Both the position numbers and the translations under genes were made by a program. This document shows positions 36,722 through 46,316 of a DNA stretch of 64,000 bases, piece after piece. The stretch lies in assembly GCF_017377395.1 (NCBI RefSeq), contig NZ_CP061800.1, forward strand, positions 7,921,001 to 7,985,000, written 5' to 3'. The stretch is from Desulfonema magnum. Its GTDB lineage: Bacteria; Desulfobacterota; Desulfobacteria; Desulfobacterales; 4be13. The notes under the pieces were generated by a model. The model saw only the letters and a list, made by a program, of their open reading frames with translations. It was not told where the DNA came from and searched no databases. Each line of letters starts with the position of its first letter. Position 1 is the stretch's first letter.

Positions 36722-37027
36722 GGCATCCTTCATTTAGTAGTTTACACTTTCAGCTAAAATGAATTTTTTATGTTTTTTTTAATTCATGATAATTTTGATT
36801 ATTTTTATAATATAAACAACCTATTACAAAAAAAACTACAAATTTTGTAGTTAATTTTAGCTAATCATGTTTGAAGTGTGTAAAAAACTACAAAATTTGT
36901 AGATTTTACAATATCTATTTGTAAATATTACTTTTATTTAGCTACAAAATTTGTAGATTGAAAAAAAATGGACTTTTTTTCAAATCACCAAAAGTGTAAA
37001 GTACTTTTGGGCAAATATGAAGGATGC
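36722..37027. repeat. Intergenic element bracketed by GGCATCCTTCAT inverted repeats
   Basis: GGCATCCTTCAT at 36722-36733 and its complement at 37016-37027, each with an inner TTTACACTTT copy, bracket 300 bp of very AT-rich DNA. The same arrangement occurs at about 29068 and 29413-29424. Confidence 0.6.
36834..36956 (-). promoter_or_regulatory. Three CTACAAAWTTTGTAG palindromes, candidate operators
   Basis: Perfect or near-perfect 15-bp palindromes at 36836-36850 (extended to 19 bp with AA/TT), 36888-36902 and 36942-36956. The centres are 52 and 54 bp apart, close to five helical turns. They lie 120-240 bp upstream of the polysaccharide deacetylase start. This pattern would suit cooperative binding of a dimeric regulator; the regulator is unknown. 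Confidence 0.6.
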
Positions 37028-37088
37028 CCATTTTAATTACTTTTTCTCAACTGTCATGTTTAAAAGGCGATGAATCATCAATCTGTCT

Positions 37089-38021
37089 TTACGCGGTCTT
37101 ACCCATTCCTGCTTGGGTATCAGCCCATTCAAGCAAGTCCTTCCTATTCCAAATTATTATATAATTGGTCGGCATATATTTGCCTTCCTTATATAATCTT
37201 TTACGAGTCAGCGACTTCTTTGTTGATAATCTGATGGCAGACTGACTCGTGCCAATTCGGAATGCCTTTGCCTTGTTTTGTTCCGGTACCACCCTTAAAT
37301 ATGCCAATCTCGGACTGGTGTTCTCAAGTTGCGGATCGTAAAGCCAGCTTGCCGCGTACATACCTCTGATCCTCGGATTTAACTCCAATAATTCACATAT
37401 CCTGAGATAACAGAGGTCTCTTTCTTTCTGATTGAAACCATCCAGATAGCGGTCAACTGTGTGAATCTGATAGAATGGCTTAAATCCGCCCATCTTGAAC
37501 AAAGCAAATTGCAGCGCATCAATAAACTGTCGTGGACCGCCGGAAACAAGAAAATTCCTCCCGATTCCTGAAAGTTCTATTATCCAGGCACCGCCAATAG
37601 GAATGATCCTCCGGCTGCATCCTCCCAAGTCTTTGAGAAACGGGTCTTTTTTGTAATTGTAATAATCGTCAGGTTGTGTGGAGAAATCCTTCAGCACTCT
37701 TTCAAACCATTCCTGATATAAATCCAGTATGCTGTCAGGCATGTGTTCACGTCTCAGACTTTCCACAGTGTCTTTGATAAAACATGAAATCGCCAATTTA
37801 TGGTACAAGGTTAGGGTATGATCGTTGTATTCTGATTGTATATTTTCAAAGATGGCGTTGAGTTTCGGGCTAATATAATTATAGTCGCATAACTCCGGAT
37901 ATGATTTTATATCATTCAGATAAACTTCGATTGGAAATTTGTGAAGAATATTATGATCAATTGTTGATATTTCTTTGGTCAGTTCTCTTATATAATTATC
38001 TGTCAGACCCTGTTCCAACAT
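37089..38021 (-). CDS. Unrecognised 310-aa protein of the glycan locus
   Basis: No family recognised. It is soluble and mostly helical in its first 150 residues, then an alpha/beta part with GGAWIIELSGIGRNFLVSGG, and ends in a basic region (STKKSLTRKRLYKEGKYMP). No signal peptide or membrane helix is seen. It begins two bases after the stop of the glycosyltransferase at 38024, and its ribosome site GGAG lies inside that gene's end, so the two are translationally linked. A role in the same glycan pathway is likely, but the activity is unknown. Confidence 0.7.
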   Translation of the reverse strand: MLEQGLTDNYIRELTKEISTIDHNILHKFPIEVYLNDIKSYPELCDYNYISPKLNAIFENIQSEYNDHTLTLYHKLAISCFIKDTVESLRREHMPDSILDLYQEWFERVLKDFSTQPDDYYNYKKDPFLKDLGGCSRRIIPIGGAWIIELSGIGRNFLVSGGPRQFIDALQFALFKMGGFKPFYQIHTVDRYLDGFNQKERDLCYLRICELLELNPRIRGMYAASWLYDPQLENTSPRLAYLRVVPEQNKAKAFRIGTSQSAIRLSTKKSLTRKRLYKEGKYMPTNYIIIWNRKDLLEWADTQAGMGKTA

Positions 38022-38023
38022 TT

Positions 38024-39142
38024 TTAATCTGCTCCGTTATACATTGTCTCGTATGATCTGACCATCTTTTTAACAGTAAAATTTTCTTCAAAGATTTTTC
38101 TGCCCGTTTTTCCCATTTTTTTAATCATTGTTTTGTCAACAAACATAAGATTTATTTTTTCCGCGAGAATTTCTTCAGCATCATTTGGAATGACAAAGCC
38201 GTTTTCATTATTTTTAATGATTTCAGGGTTTCCTCCCACGTTTGTTGCAATACACGGCAGACTGCTGGCCATGGCCTCAAGCAAGGTCATGGCAGTCCCC
38301 TCACTAAAAGACGTTAGCAGGAAAATATCCATGATCTTATAAAAAAAATGAGTGTCTTCTCTGAAACCTGTAAAAATAACATGTGAGGAAACCTGAAGTT
38401 CTGAGGCGAATGTCTCCAGATTTTTCCGTTCGGGTCCGTCGCCGACTATAATCAGAAATGTTTCAGGATAGTTCTTTAAGACAATTTTTAAGGCTCTGAT
38501 CATCATTTTCTGATTTTTTATCGAATCAAGACGGGCCACCGTACCTAAGACATAAGCATCTTTGCTGATACCCAGACACGCTTTCAGGTCCGAATTCTGA
38601 GGAAGCATATACTTGGCATCATCTATGCCGTTATAAACAACAGATATCTTGTTTTTGGGAAAATTTTCAAACTGAACCAACGCGTCCCGCGTGGCCGATG
38701 AAATCGCGGTAACATGGTCTGTGAGCAGATTCAAGAGAGGGTTTATGAAAACTCTTTTAAGTTTTCGCTGATCCGGATAAAATCTTCCGTGTTCGGTAAA
38801 TATAACTTTGCACGGAGTGAATGCCGCACTCAATACACCATAAACATAAGGAGTGTATTGGTGGCAATGAAGCACATCAATATTATCCTGCTTGATATGA
38901 CAGCGAATTTTTCTTATCAGTGAAATGTCGAATCCTGGTTGCCGTTTCAAAGCTGTTATCTGACAGCCTTTCTTTTGTAACTGCACCCCGAAAGAACCGA
39001 TAACTTGATCCAGACAAAGGATGGACACATCATATTTCAATGGATTTGTGTTTTGGATGAGGTTATAAATAACCTGTTCTGTACCGCCTATACTCATGTC
39101 AAATGTAACATGAACAACCCTTTTCAGTCGCTTATTGCCCAT
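38024..39142 (-). CDS. Glycosyltransferase family 4 protein
   Basis: 372 aa with a GT-B fold. The N-terminal loop is FDMSIGGTEQVIYNLIQ and the inter-domain region contains FTEHGRFYPDQRK. The C-terminal domain has GTVARLDSIKNQKMMIRAL and the E-x7-E motif SEGTAMTLLEAMASSLPCIATNVGGNPE near 291-318. It transfers a sugar from a nucleotide donor to a lipid-linked acceptor. It shares the same overall design with the GT at 33392 but differs in sequence. It is upstream of the unknown 310-aa gene and downstream of AsnB in one - strand run. Confidence 0.9.
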   Translation of the reverse strand: MGNKRLKRVVHVTFDMSIGGTEQVIYNLIQNTNPLKYDVSILCLDQVIGSFGVQLQKKGCQITALKRQPGFDISLIRKIRCHIKQDNIDVLHCHQYTPYVYGVLSAAFTPCKVIFTEHGRFYPDQRKLKRVFINPLLNLLTDHVTAISSATRDALVQFENFPKNKISVVYNGIDDAKYMLPQNSDLKACLGISKDAYVLGTVARLDSIKNQKMMIRALKIVLKNYPETFLIIVGDGPERKNLETFASELQVSSHVIFTGFREDTHFFYKIMDIFLLTSFSEGTAMTLLEAMASSLPCIATNVGGNPEIIKNNENGFVIPNDAEEILAEKINLMFVDKTMIKKMGKTGRKIFEENFTVKKMVRSYETMYNGAD

Positions 39143-39267
39143 AATTATGCTTTTTTGTCGGGTGTGTCCCCTTTTTTAAACAAATTAAGGATATTTTGGA
39201 AAACAGCGTTTTTTTCAGTCCCGGAGGAACGGCTGAAAATAGCCTGGCAATTCATTGTCGGGGAGAA

Positions 39268-41148
39268 CTATGCCATAAACTCCCTGTGCCAAAGCTCAAA
39301 CATCAGAAGGCTCCAGAGAAGGGTCGCGTAGTTTCTTTTTCCTGTCTGATGCATATCCCACACTGTCCTTAAAGAGTCAGTATTAAAAAAATAGCATAGC
39401 CCTGCATTCTTGTCAAAGAAATACTGGTTTGCCAAGTCCTTTAATTCCCCCCGGAACCAGTCTGCCAGAGGCACAGAGAACCCCATTTTCTTCCTGTACA
39501 TCACTTCTGCCGGCAGGAACGGCTGAAAGCACTGCTTTAAAATATATTTTTTTTCCCCTCTGTTATATTTCAGATGCGCGGGGATGCCTGCGACAAATTC
39601 AATGACATGATGATCAAGGATCGGGGACCTGACCTCAAGGGAGTTTGCCATACTCATCCGATCCACTTTGACTAAAATTTCAGTTAAATAGGTTTTTAGA
39701 TCCGTATAAAGAATTTTGGACAGATGATCATCTGTATCCGCTTTATTGTAATAATACTGAGTCACTGAAAACGGATCATAATCACTGATTTGTTTTTTCG
39801 TATGATCAGTTACCAGCATGTTCCACAGCGGGCCTCTGACCTCTGTGTTTGTAAGATAAAATCCGTAATCAGATTCAAAACTTAAAGCATTTAATAACGT
39901 CGTGCCTCTTTGGAGCAATGTATGGTTCGCATTTGAAAGCAGGCCGGATAAAAACGGAAAAAACGATTTTCTGATGACCCGGGGTATTTTTTTTCTGATT
40001 TTGTTTTCAATGTCATCCAAATAGTATTTTTCATAACCTGCAAAATTTTCATCTCCGCCGTCACCGGAAAGTGCCACCGTCACTTTTTGCCTTGCCAATT
40101 GTGATACATAAAAAGTCGGGATAGCGGATGAATCCGCAAAAGGCTCATCAAAATAATAGGCCAGATCCGTAAGAATTTTTTCAGCGTTTTGCTTTACTGT
40201 GAACTCATGGTGGTCAGTTCTGAATTTGTCAGCGATCATTCTGGCAAACTCAATTTCATCATAAGCCTCTGAATCAAAACCAATGGAACAGGTGGTCACA
40301 GGATTGTCCTGCTGTTTTGCCATGAGCGCGACGACCCCGCTGGAATCAATCCCACCGCTCAGAAACGCGCCCAGAGGAACATCACTGATCATTCTGAGGC
40401 GGACACTTTCGTCTAAGATATGAAGGAGTTCTTCGGAAATATCCGCCAGACTTCCGCGGTGTTCTTCTGCAAAGGAGATATCCCAGTATTCCCGTTTTTT
40501 TATCCCCTCTTTGGAGCAGGTCATGCAGTATCCGGGTTCCAATTTGTAAATATTCTTGTAAATCGTTTTGGGATCCGGGACATAAAGGTATTTGAAATAA
40601 TCATAGAACGCCTGGTAATTCATCTCTCTTCTGACCAGCGGATCTTCAAGGATGGATTTGATCTCTGATGCAAAGATGAAGGTCTTCCCGTCATAATAAT
40701 AAAACAGCGGCTTTTTGCCGATGCGGTCCCGGGCAAGAAAAAGGGTGGATGTGTTTTGGTCCCATATTGCAAAAGCAAACATGCCCCTCAGATACTTCAG
40801 ACAGTCCTCCCCGTATTCCTGATACAGACAGATGATCACCTCGGTGTCGCATTCACTTTTAAAGGTATGGCCTTTGGAGATCAGATCCGCCCGGACCGTC
40901 TGGAAATTATAAATTTCTCCGTTAAACACGATCCAGATCGTCCCGTCTTCTGATCCCATGGGCTGATGCCCCAGTTCGGACAGGTCCAGAATACTCAGGC
41001 GTCTGTGTCCCAGACCGATATTTCCGTCTGTATAAACCCCCTGGTCATCAGGACCCCGGTAAACGATTTTGTCAGTCATGGCCCTGATGAGTTCAGGGGA
41101 GACAGGTTCCTCTGTCTGAAAATTATATTTTCCGGTGATTCCGCACAT
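39268..41148 (-). CDS. asnB: Asparagine synthase (glutamine-hydrolysing), AsnB type
   Basis: 626 aa. The class II glutaminase domain starts with the catalytic Cys2 (MCGITGKYNF) and has the IVFNGEIYNF and RGMFAFAIWD landmarks. The synthetase domain carries the PP-loop LSGGIDSSGVVALM near 262 and SGDGGDENFAGYEKYY near 352. The end (MSMANSLEVRSPILDHHVIEF, KKMGFSVPLADWFRGEL) is typical. In surface-glycan loci, AsnB-type proteins often amidate a sugar acid instead of making asparagine, so both roles are possible. The start is fixed by the requirement for Cys2. Confidence 0.93.
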   Translation of the reverse strand: MCGITGKYNFQTEEPVSPELIRAMTDKIVYRGPDDQGVYTDGNIGLGHRRLSILDLSELGHQPMGSEDGTIWIVFNGEIYNFQTVRADLISKGHTFKSECDTEVIICLYQEYGEDCLKYLRGMFAFAIWDQNTSTLFLARDRIGKKPLFYYYDGKTFIFASEIKSILEDPLVRREMNYQAFYDYFKYLYVPDPKTIYKNIYKLEPGYCMTCSKEGIKKREYWDISFAEEHRGSLADISEELLHILDESVRLRMISDVPLGAFLSGGIDSSGVVALMAKQQDNPVTTCSIGFDSEAYDEIEFARMIADKFRTDHHEFTVKQNAEKILTDLAYYFDEPFADSSAIPTFYVSQLARQKVTVALSGDGGDENFAGYEKYYLDDIENKIRKKIPRVIRKSFFPFLSGLLSNANHTLLQRGTTLLNALSFESDYGFYLTNTEVRGPLWNMLVTDHTKKQISDYDPFSVTQYYYNKADTDDHLSKILYTDLKTYLTEILVKVDRMSMANSLEVRSPILDHHVIEFVAGIPAHLKYNRGEKKYILKQCFQPFLPAEVMYRKKMGFSVPLADWFRGELKDLANQYFFDKNAGLCYFFNTDSLRTVWDMHQTGKRNYATLLWSLLMFELWHREFMA

Positions 41149-41922
41149 TTTTGTTTGTTATCCGTTATCTGTTCTCAATGATTCGCTTATAACCCCATAT
41201 ATTTTCTGATCATCGGCCCTGTTAGTTATGATCGGAACCGGGAGGTTTCTGAGATAGGTACTATAACAAAAATTTTTGCATATTTTTATGATATACAGAT
41301 GTATAAAAATTTATGTCCGGGTATGTGTCAAATTGCTTTGTCAAATTGGAAGCTTCTGGATTTTCATCGGGTTTATCTATGGCGGACCAGTCAACATCAA
41401 AATAGGCGTATCTGTTGTCACAAGTATATTCCGGCATGGTTCGGTATAAGAGCATATTCGGGTTTAACCGGCTATATTCATCCCCTTAAAGCATGAAGCA
41501 TGAACCTTCCGGTTTCAAATTCGATTTCAGATTTCAGACCTTGAAAATCGCACATCAGAATTTCACACAAGGTAGCATATTGCTACCTCTAAATACTCTT
41601 TTTATCCCATTGACCTTTTTATTATTAATCAATAGAAAAAAAATTAGCATTTAGCAAGAAAAATTATTTGTATTTTTTGATTTTAAACTATTCTGAAAAA
41701 TTAAAAAAGTTAAAAATGAATCAGATACTGATTTTTCAGATAAACATCCGCAAAAAATTTTTTTCACCCCTGATATGAAAATGCCGGGCCATACTTGTAG
41801 TTTTACTACGAAAACTATTAAATTTCAATTGGATATATAATATGTTCTCACGGTAAAGGCAGCGTGAACTATCCTGAATCTGATTTCAGGGCTGAACCGT
41901 GACTTAAAAAAAAGCCGGAAAT
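41149..41922. other. 774-bp divergent intergenic region, no gene supported
   Basis: AT-rich from 41580 to 41870. It contains a GGTAGCAATATGCTACC-like inverted segment at about 41570-41588 and presumably promoters for the divergent AsnB and MBOAT genes. A 64-codon - strand reading frame at 41261-41455 (PEYTCDNRYAYFDVDWSAIDK) reads like a possible protein fragment but has no start signal or partner. Confidence 0.45.
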
Positions 41923-43317
41923 ATGATATTTTCTTCTTATACATTTTTATTTAAATTTTTGCCAATTGTTTTTGCAGTCTATTTTTTACTTAACAGGTTC
42001 AACCGTACTTCGGGAAAGTGCTGGTTAGCCTGTTCATCTCTGTTTTTCTATGGTTATGGAAGTCGGCATTTTTTACCCTTCTTTGTCGGAAGCGTTATTT
42101 TTAATTATTTAATCGGTCTGTTACTTAATACATTCAAAGAAAAATCAAAAATCATCGCAAACATTCTGTTAGTCACCGGAATATTAGGAAATGTCACTCT
42201 CCTGGGTTATTATAAATATATGGATTTTTTCATATTAAATATAAATTTTTTTGCAGAAAAAAAACTTCCTCTCCTTCATATTGTATTACCCATAGGGATT
42301 TCTTTTTTTACATTTCAGCTCATCGCATATTTAATTGATTCTTACAGATGCAAGACAAAGGGATACAGTTTTTTAAATTATTTGTTATTTATAACATTTT
42401 TCCCTCAGCTCATTGTCGGCCCGATTGTTCATCACAGAGACGTGGTTCCGCAGTACGAAGACCCGAACACATCAGAACTGAACTATAAAAACATTTCAAT
42501 GGGTATATTTCTCTTTTCAATAGGATGTGCAAAAAAAATATTAATAGCTGACCCTCTGACCTCATGGGCACAGCCCGCGTTCAGTCATGCACAGGAACTG
42601 ACAATGCTCGAATCATGGTTTTCTTCCATAAGCTATACGCTTTCATATTATTTTGACTTATCTGGCTATGCGGATATGGCGATTGGCTTAGGTTCCATGT
42701 TTAATATCAAGATTCCGATAAATTTTAACTCTCCCTATAAGGCAAGAAATTTTGCCGACTATTGGAGGCGGTGGCATATGACCTTGTCAAGATTTCTCGG
42801 AGATTATATTTTCAGAAGCATTTTTCATAAAGGAGACAGTGCCCGAAAGTTTTATTTTGCAATATTCATAACATTCCTGGTTTCAGGATTCTGGCACGGC
42901 GCAGGATGGACATTTGTTGTCTGGGGCATTTTTAATGGCATATTTGTCATATTTGCTCATGCAATGACAAGAGCAAATAAACGTCTGCCTTTTTTTCTGG
43001 CATGGTTCCTGACATTTTCCGGCGTAGTGCTTGTGAGAATCCTTTTTGTTTCAGCCAGCTTCGGAGATGCGATTTATGTTGTTAAAACGCTTTTTGATTT
43101 TAGCAACTTACAATTTTCGGGAATTCCTTATGCGTCTGTCGGACAACTTATTTATATTGCCATTGGTTTCTTTATTGTCTTTTTTCTGCCAAACAGTATG
43201 GAAATAAAAGAAAAATTCAGACCCAATTTGAAGTTTGCTGTGTTTTCTGCAATATTGTTAATATTTTCAATGTTAAACATGAGTAATGTCGGAGATTTCC
43301 TATACTTTCAATTCTGA
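41923..43317 (+). CDS. MBOAT family O-acyltransferase (AlgI/DltB-like)
   Basis: 464 aa polytopic membrane protein with about 10-12 helices. The MBOAT core has FFPQLIVGPIVHHRD near 163, NFNSPYKARNFADYWRRWHMTLSRFLGDYIF with the invariant Asp/Trp/Arg/His near 268-298, and the active His in VSGFWHGAGWTFVVWG near 324. The family moves acyl groups from the cytoplasm to extracytoplasmic polysaccharide, usually with a periplasmic SGNH-like partner, which is the next gene. It probably O-acetylates the surface glycan built by the adjacent locus. Confidence 0.92.
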   Translation: MIFSSYTFLFKFLPIVFAVYFLLNRFNRTSGKCWLACSSLFFYGYGSRHFLPFFVGSVIFNYLIGLLLNTFKEKSKIIANILLVTGILGNVTLLGYYKYMDFFILNINFFAEKKLPLLHIVLPIGISFFTFQLIAYLIDSYRCKTKGYSFLNYLLFITFFPQLIVGPIVHHRDVVPQYEDPNTSELNYKNISMGIFLFSIGCAKKILIADPLTSWAQPAFSHAQELTMLESWFSSISYTLSYYFDLSGYADMAIGLGSMFNIKIPINFNSPYKARNFADYWRRWHMTLSRFLGDYIFRSIFHKGDSARKFYFAIFITFLVSGFWHGAGWTFVVWGIFNGIFVIFAHAMTRANKRLPFFLAWFLTFSGVVLVRILFVSASFGDAIYVVKTLFDFSNLQFSGIPYASVGQLIYIAIGFFIVFFLPNSMEIKEKFRPNLKFAVFSAILLIFSMLNMSNVGDFLYFQF

Positions 43318-43460
43318 TCCGAAACTGACAGATAAAAATTTATGGGACATTTCCTAAAAAATAAAATACCCGGGTGCAGGGTGGGTGAAGCGCAGCGGAA
43401 ACTACCGTTCAAAACTTTAGAGGGAAATAGTCCTCAGCTATCTACAGAAACACTGGAAAA

Positions 43461-44603
43461 ATGGATATCTATAAAAAATGGTTATTAGAATTTTTTGGGA
43501 TCGTGATCGTTGCATATTTGGCAATCGCCTGTATTATTGATCCCTTTGGTGTGTTCGGAGACCGGCTTTTCAACACCCCTGAAATATCAATGATTATCAC
43601 TCAGCGATTTAATAAAATAGAATATCTGGATAAACATTTCAGGAAATACAATTCATATCTGATAGGCGGCTCAAGAATTGCAGCGATTAAACCTGAGTGG
43701 GTTGAAAAATATATGCCGGGTACCAGATTCTATAATTTATTTGTCAGCGCGGCGACCGAGTATGACAATCTGAACCATGTGAAATACATTGTTGAAAATT
43801 ATATCGTGAAAAATATCATATTACAGGTTCATATTAATGATCTTTACAGTTATTTCGGATCGGATGACACCACATTAATGACAGAACCCCATTATAAGGT
43901 CAGCGGAAAGAATGTTATGGAATTCTATTTTTCCTATATGAATCCGGGAGCAGAACTCCTTATCAAAAAATTAAAATATGTTTTTGGAATTGAAAAAATA
44001 GAAAACCTTAAAACTGTTGTCGAAGAGACCGGAGAGAGAAGTTACAGGTATGAGGAAAAGCTGATTGCCCAGGATCATGAGAAATATATCAGAAAGAAAA
44101 AGACCTTCCATCTCCGGGATGAGGCGTCCAAACTTAAAACGCTGATGGGAGTGACAAGGACCGCGTCATATAAGTCCCTTTTTGCTCAGGATAGAAAAGC
44201 CAAAGGGATCAGAATGAAAGAAAGTATTGAATCCTTAAAAAAAATCAAACAGATTTGTGATCGTAATCATGTCAATTTAATCCTGCTTACCGTACCCCAT
44301 CATCATATGATGCTGGATGTTTTTGATATGGAGGATTATCTTACATTTTTAAAGCAATTGTCTGACATATCTCCGTTCTGGGATTTCAGCGGATATAATT
44401 CGATTACCACGGACAACAGAAATTACTATGAATGGAGTCATTACAGAGTGACAATTGTGAAATATATTCTGGCGAGAATATTTAATGACCCTCTGACTGA
44501 GGTTCCGGAGGATTTCGGAGTGTTGGTTACAAAGGAAAGCATTAAAGATCATTTAATAAAATTACGAAAAAATATATTGGCACATAGGGAAAACGAGCCA
44601 TGA
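43461..44603 (+). CDS. SGNH/AlgX-like periplasmic partner of the MBOAT acyltransferase
   Basis: 380 aa. One N-terminal membrane helix (about 6-25, WLLEFFGIVIVAYLAIACII) anchors a periplasmic domain. An SGNH-hydrolase-like block I is seen as YLIGGSRIAAI near 65 (Gly-Ser nucleophile elbow), and a C-terminal YYEWSHYR near 327 resembles the catalytic D/ExxH block. Such proteins receive the acyl group from the MBOAT channel and transfer it to polysaccharide. The gene lies 143 bp after the MBOAT gene, the gap containing one GGGTGGGTGAAGCGCAGCGG repeat. The family call rests on motifs and context. Confidence 0.72.
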   Translation: MDIYKKWLLEFFGIVIVAYLAIACIIDPFGVFGDRLFNTPEISMIITQRFNKIEYLDKHFRKYNSYLIGGSRIAAIKPEWVEKYMPGTRFYNLFVSAATEYDNLNHVKYIVENYIVKNIILQVHINDLYSYFGSDDTTLMTEPHYKVSGKNVMEFYFSYMNPGAELLIKKLKYVFGIEKIENLKTVVEETGERSYRYEEKLIAQDHEKYIRKKKTFHLRDEASKLKTLMGVTRTASYKSLFAQDRKAKGIRMKESIESLKKIKQICDRNHVNLILLTVPHHHMMLDVFDMEDYLTFLKQLSDISPFWDFSGYNSITTDNRNYYEWSHYRVTIVKYILARIFNDPLTEVPEDFGVLVTKESIKDHLIKLRKNILAHRENEP

Positions 44604-44605
44604 TC

Positions 44606-44787
44606 TTCGTCCGGAAAAAAAAGCCGGGTTTCTCCGCTACAGAAAACCGGGTTTCTCCGCTACAGACGGGAAAGAAACCCGGCTTTTTCCCGCAGGGAAG
44701 ACACACCCTCCGGAAAAAAAAGCCGGGTTTCTCTGCTACAGAGGGTTTCTCTGCTGTCCCCGGTCCGGAAATTTTTCGATCTGCTGA
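44606..44787. repeat. Cluster of AAGCCGGGTTTC hairpin repeats
   Basis: Partly duplicated GAAACCCGGCTTTTTCC-type hairpin arms (44606-44735), followed by the CCGGAAATTTTTCGATCTGCTGA end at 44765-44787. A short reading frame through it is repeat-derived. Confidence 0.75.
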
Positions 44788-44836
44788 ACATGGGTAAAAT
44801 TAAAAAAAACCTCCGTCTGACTCAGAAAATATCGCC

Positions 44837-46192
44837 ATGTCTGCACAAAAAAATTATATAATTCAGGAAACAGCGCCATATCTGCACGAAAGAACCCGAA
44901 ACTTTTCCTCGAAAATAAAAAAGGAAAATATAAAACGTCGGTCAGTATCTTCCGCAAAATCCCCGCTGGCAGATATGACTCGTTATGCGCTCTGTGTGTT
45001 ACTCATATTCACCCCTCTGGCACGGGCGTCTGTTCAGGGATGGGCAATATGTGTCATTCATATAGTAACACTGACAGCCCTTACCCCCTTTCTGCTGGAC
45101 ATGAATCTGACCGGAAAATGGAGATGGATCAGAACATCACTTGACAAGCCGATCCTGGCCCTGCTTGTTCTTGCTGTCCTGTCCGCTGTCTTTTCAACAC
45201 ACCGTCACACAAGTTTCCGGGCCCTGACCCTGCTTGTGAATTATATTGTTGTATTTTATCTGATTATTCATACCATTCGCAGCAGAACGCAGTTCAGACA
45301 GCTTGTCTGTATTATTATAGGAATGGCAGTATTTATATCTGTTTTCGGATTCTTAAAAATGTCCGGGATCAGTCCTTTTCCCTGGTGGAATTATACTGAT
45401 CTTAGTCAGAACACGCTTCGCCTGACATCTGTTTTTGGTAATCCCGACCATTTGGCAGGGTATATGGAAATGGCCCTTCCCCTGATCTTAGGGCTTTTTC
45501 TCAAGGATTATAAGGGCGGCAAACTGCTTCTGATGACATACCTGACAATTATTATGCTGACGGCACTGATCTTATCGCTTTCCAGAGGCGGCTGGATCGG
45601 CTCGTTGACGAGCCTGGTGTTCATGTCTGTTATGCTTTTACGCAGTCGTCATTTCAAACACAAAAAAATTCTTATCTCGCTGATTGTCGGTTTGCTGGCA
45701 GTTGCCCTGATTGTTTTATTTAACACTCCTGTGGTAAAAAGATTTCGTACCATTGTGGAACAGGAAGAAATGAGTATTAATAGTCGGATAACAGCCTGGA
45801 AAGGCGTTGTAAAAATGGTAAATAATCATCCCCTGACCGGAATCGGTCCCGGTAATTTTGGTACTGTCTTTACCCAATATCAGCCCCCGGGATTAGGCAA
45901 ACATTTCAGAATGGCTCATAATGATTATCTGCATTTTATATCCGAACTCGGAATCTTTTTCATTCCGGTCCTTATCTGGATGATGATTGCTTTTTACAGA
46001 AGGGGATTCAGAAAACTGAAAAGTCGAAGCCGTCAGACCCGGGGAATTGCCCTCGGGGCCATGTCCGGTGTAACAGCGATCCTGGTTCACAGCATGGCTG
46101 ATTTTAATCTTCATATTCCTTCGAATGCATTGCTGTTTACAATTCTTGTCGCTATGGTGGCAGCACCTCGGAAAACAAAGTGCAACGTATGA
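44837..46192 (+). CDS. O-antigen ligase family membrane protein (Wzy_C)
   Basis: 451 aa with about 10-11 hydrophobic helices from residue 46 on. The large periplasmic loop contains SVFGNPDHLAGYMEMALPLILGLF near 200 and SLSRGGWIGSLTSLVFM near 245, and the later loop INSRITAWKGVVKMVNNHPLTGIGPGNFG is the Wzy_C hallmark. It polymerises or ligates lipid-linked glycans at the periplasmic face. It is a second, distinct member besides the one at 30619. The first ~45 residues are polar and the ATG at 44837 has no good ribosome site, so a start at 44975 (MTRYALCVLL) is possible. Confidence 0.85.
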   Translation: MSAQKNYIIQETAPYLHERTRNFSSKIKKENIKRRSVSSAKSPLADMTRYALCVLLIFTPLARASVQGWAICVIHIVTLTALTPFLLDMNLTGKWRWIRTSLDKPILALLVLAVLSAVFSTHRHTSFRALTLLVNYIVVFYLIIHTIRSRTQFRQLVCIIIGMAVFISVFGFLKMSGISPFPWWNYTDLSQNTLRLTSVFGNPDHLAGYMEMALPLILGLFLKDYKGGKLLLMTYLTIIMLTALILSLSRGGWIGSLTSLVFMSVMLLRSRHFKHKKILISLIVGLLAVALIVLFNTPVVKRFRTIVEQEEMSINSRITAWKGVVKMVNNHPLTGIGPGNFGTVFTQYQPPGLGKHFRMAHNDYLHFISELGIFFIPVLIWMMIAFYRRGFRKLKSRSRQTRGIALGAMSGVTAILVHSMADFNLHIPSNALLFTILVAMVAAPRKTKCNV

Positions 46193-46316
46193 ATAACCTG
46201 ATGATCAGGTCTGATGAGTTCGGAAGGTCGGCAGAGGCGCTACCCGGACACCTCTGCCGCGTGTTGATCGGAGAAGCAAACAATGTTGGATTGTCACGGA
46301 AGAACAGGAAGACACA

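Noticed and set aside
41261..41455. 64-codon - strand frame with TCDNRYAYFDVDWSAIDK
   Set aside because: It reads somewhat like a protein fragment, but there is no ribosome site or neighbour, so I list it only as a possible remnant.
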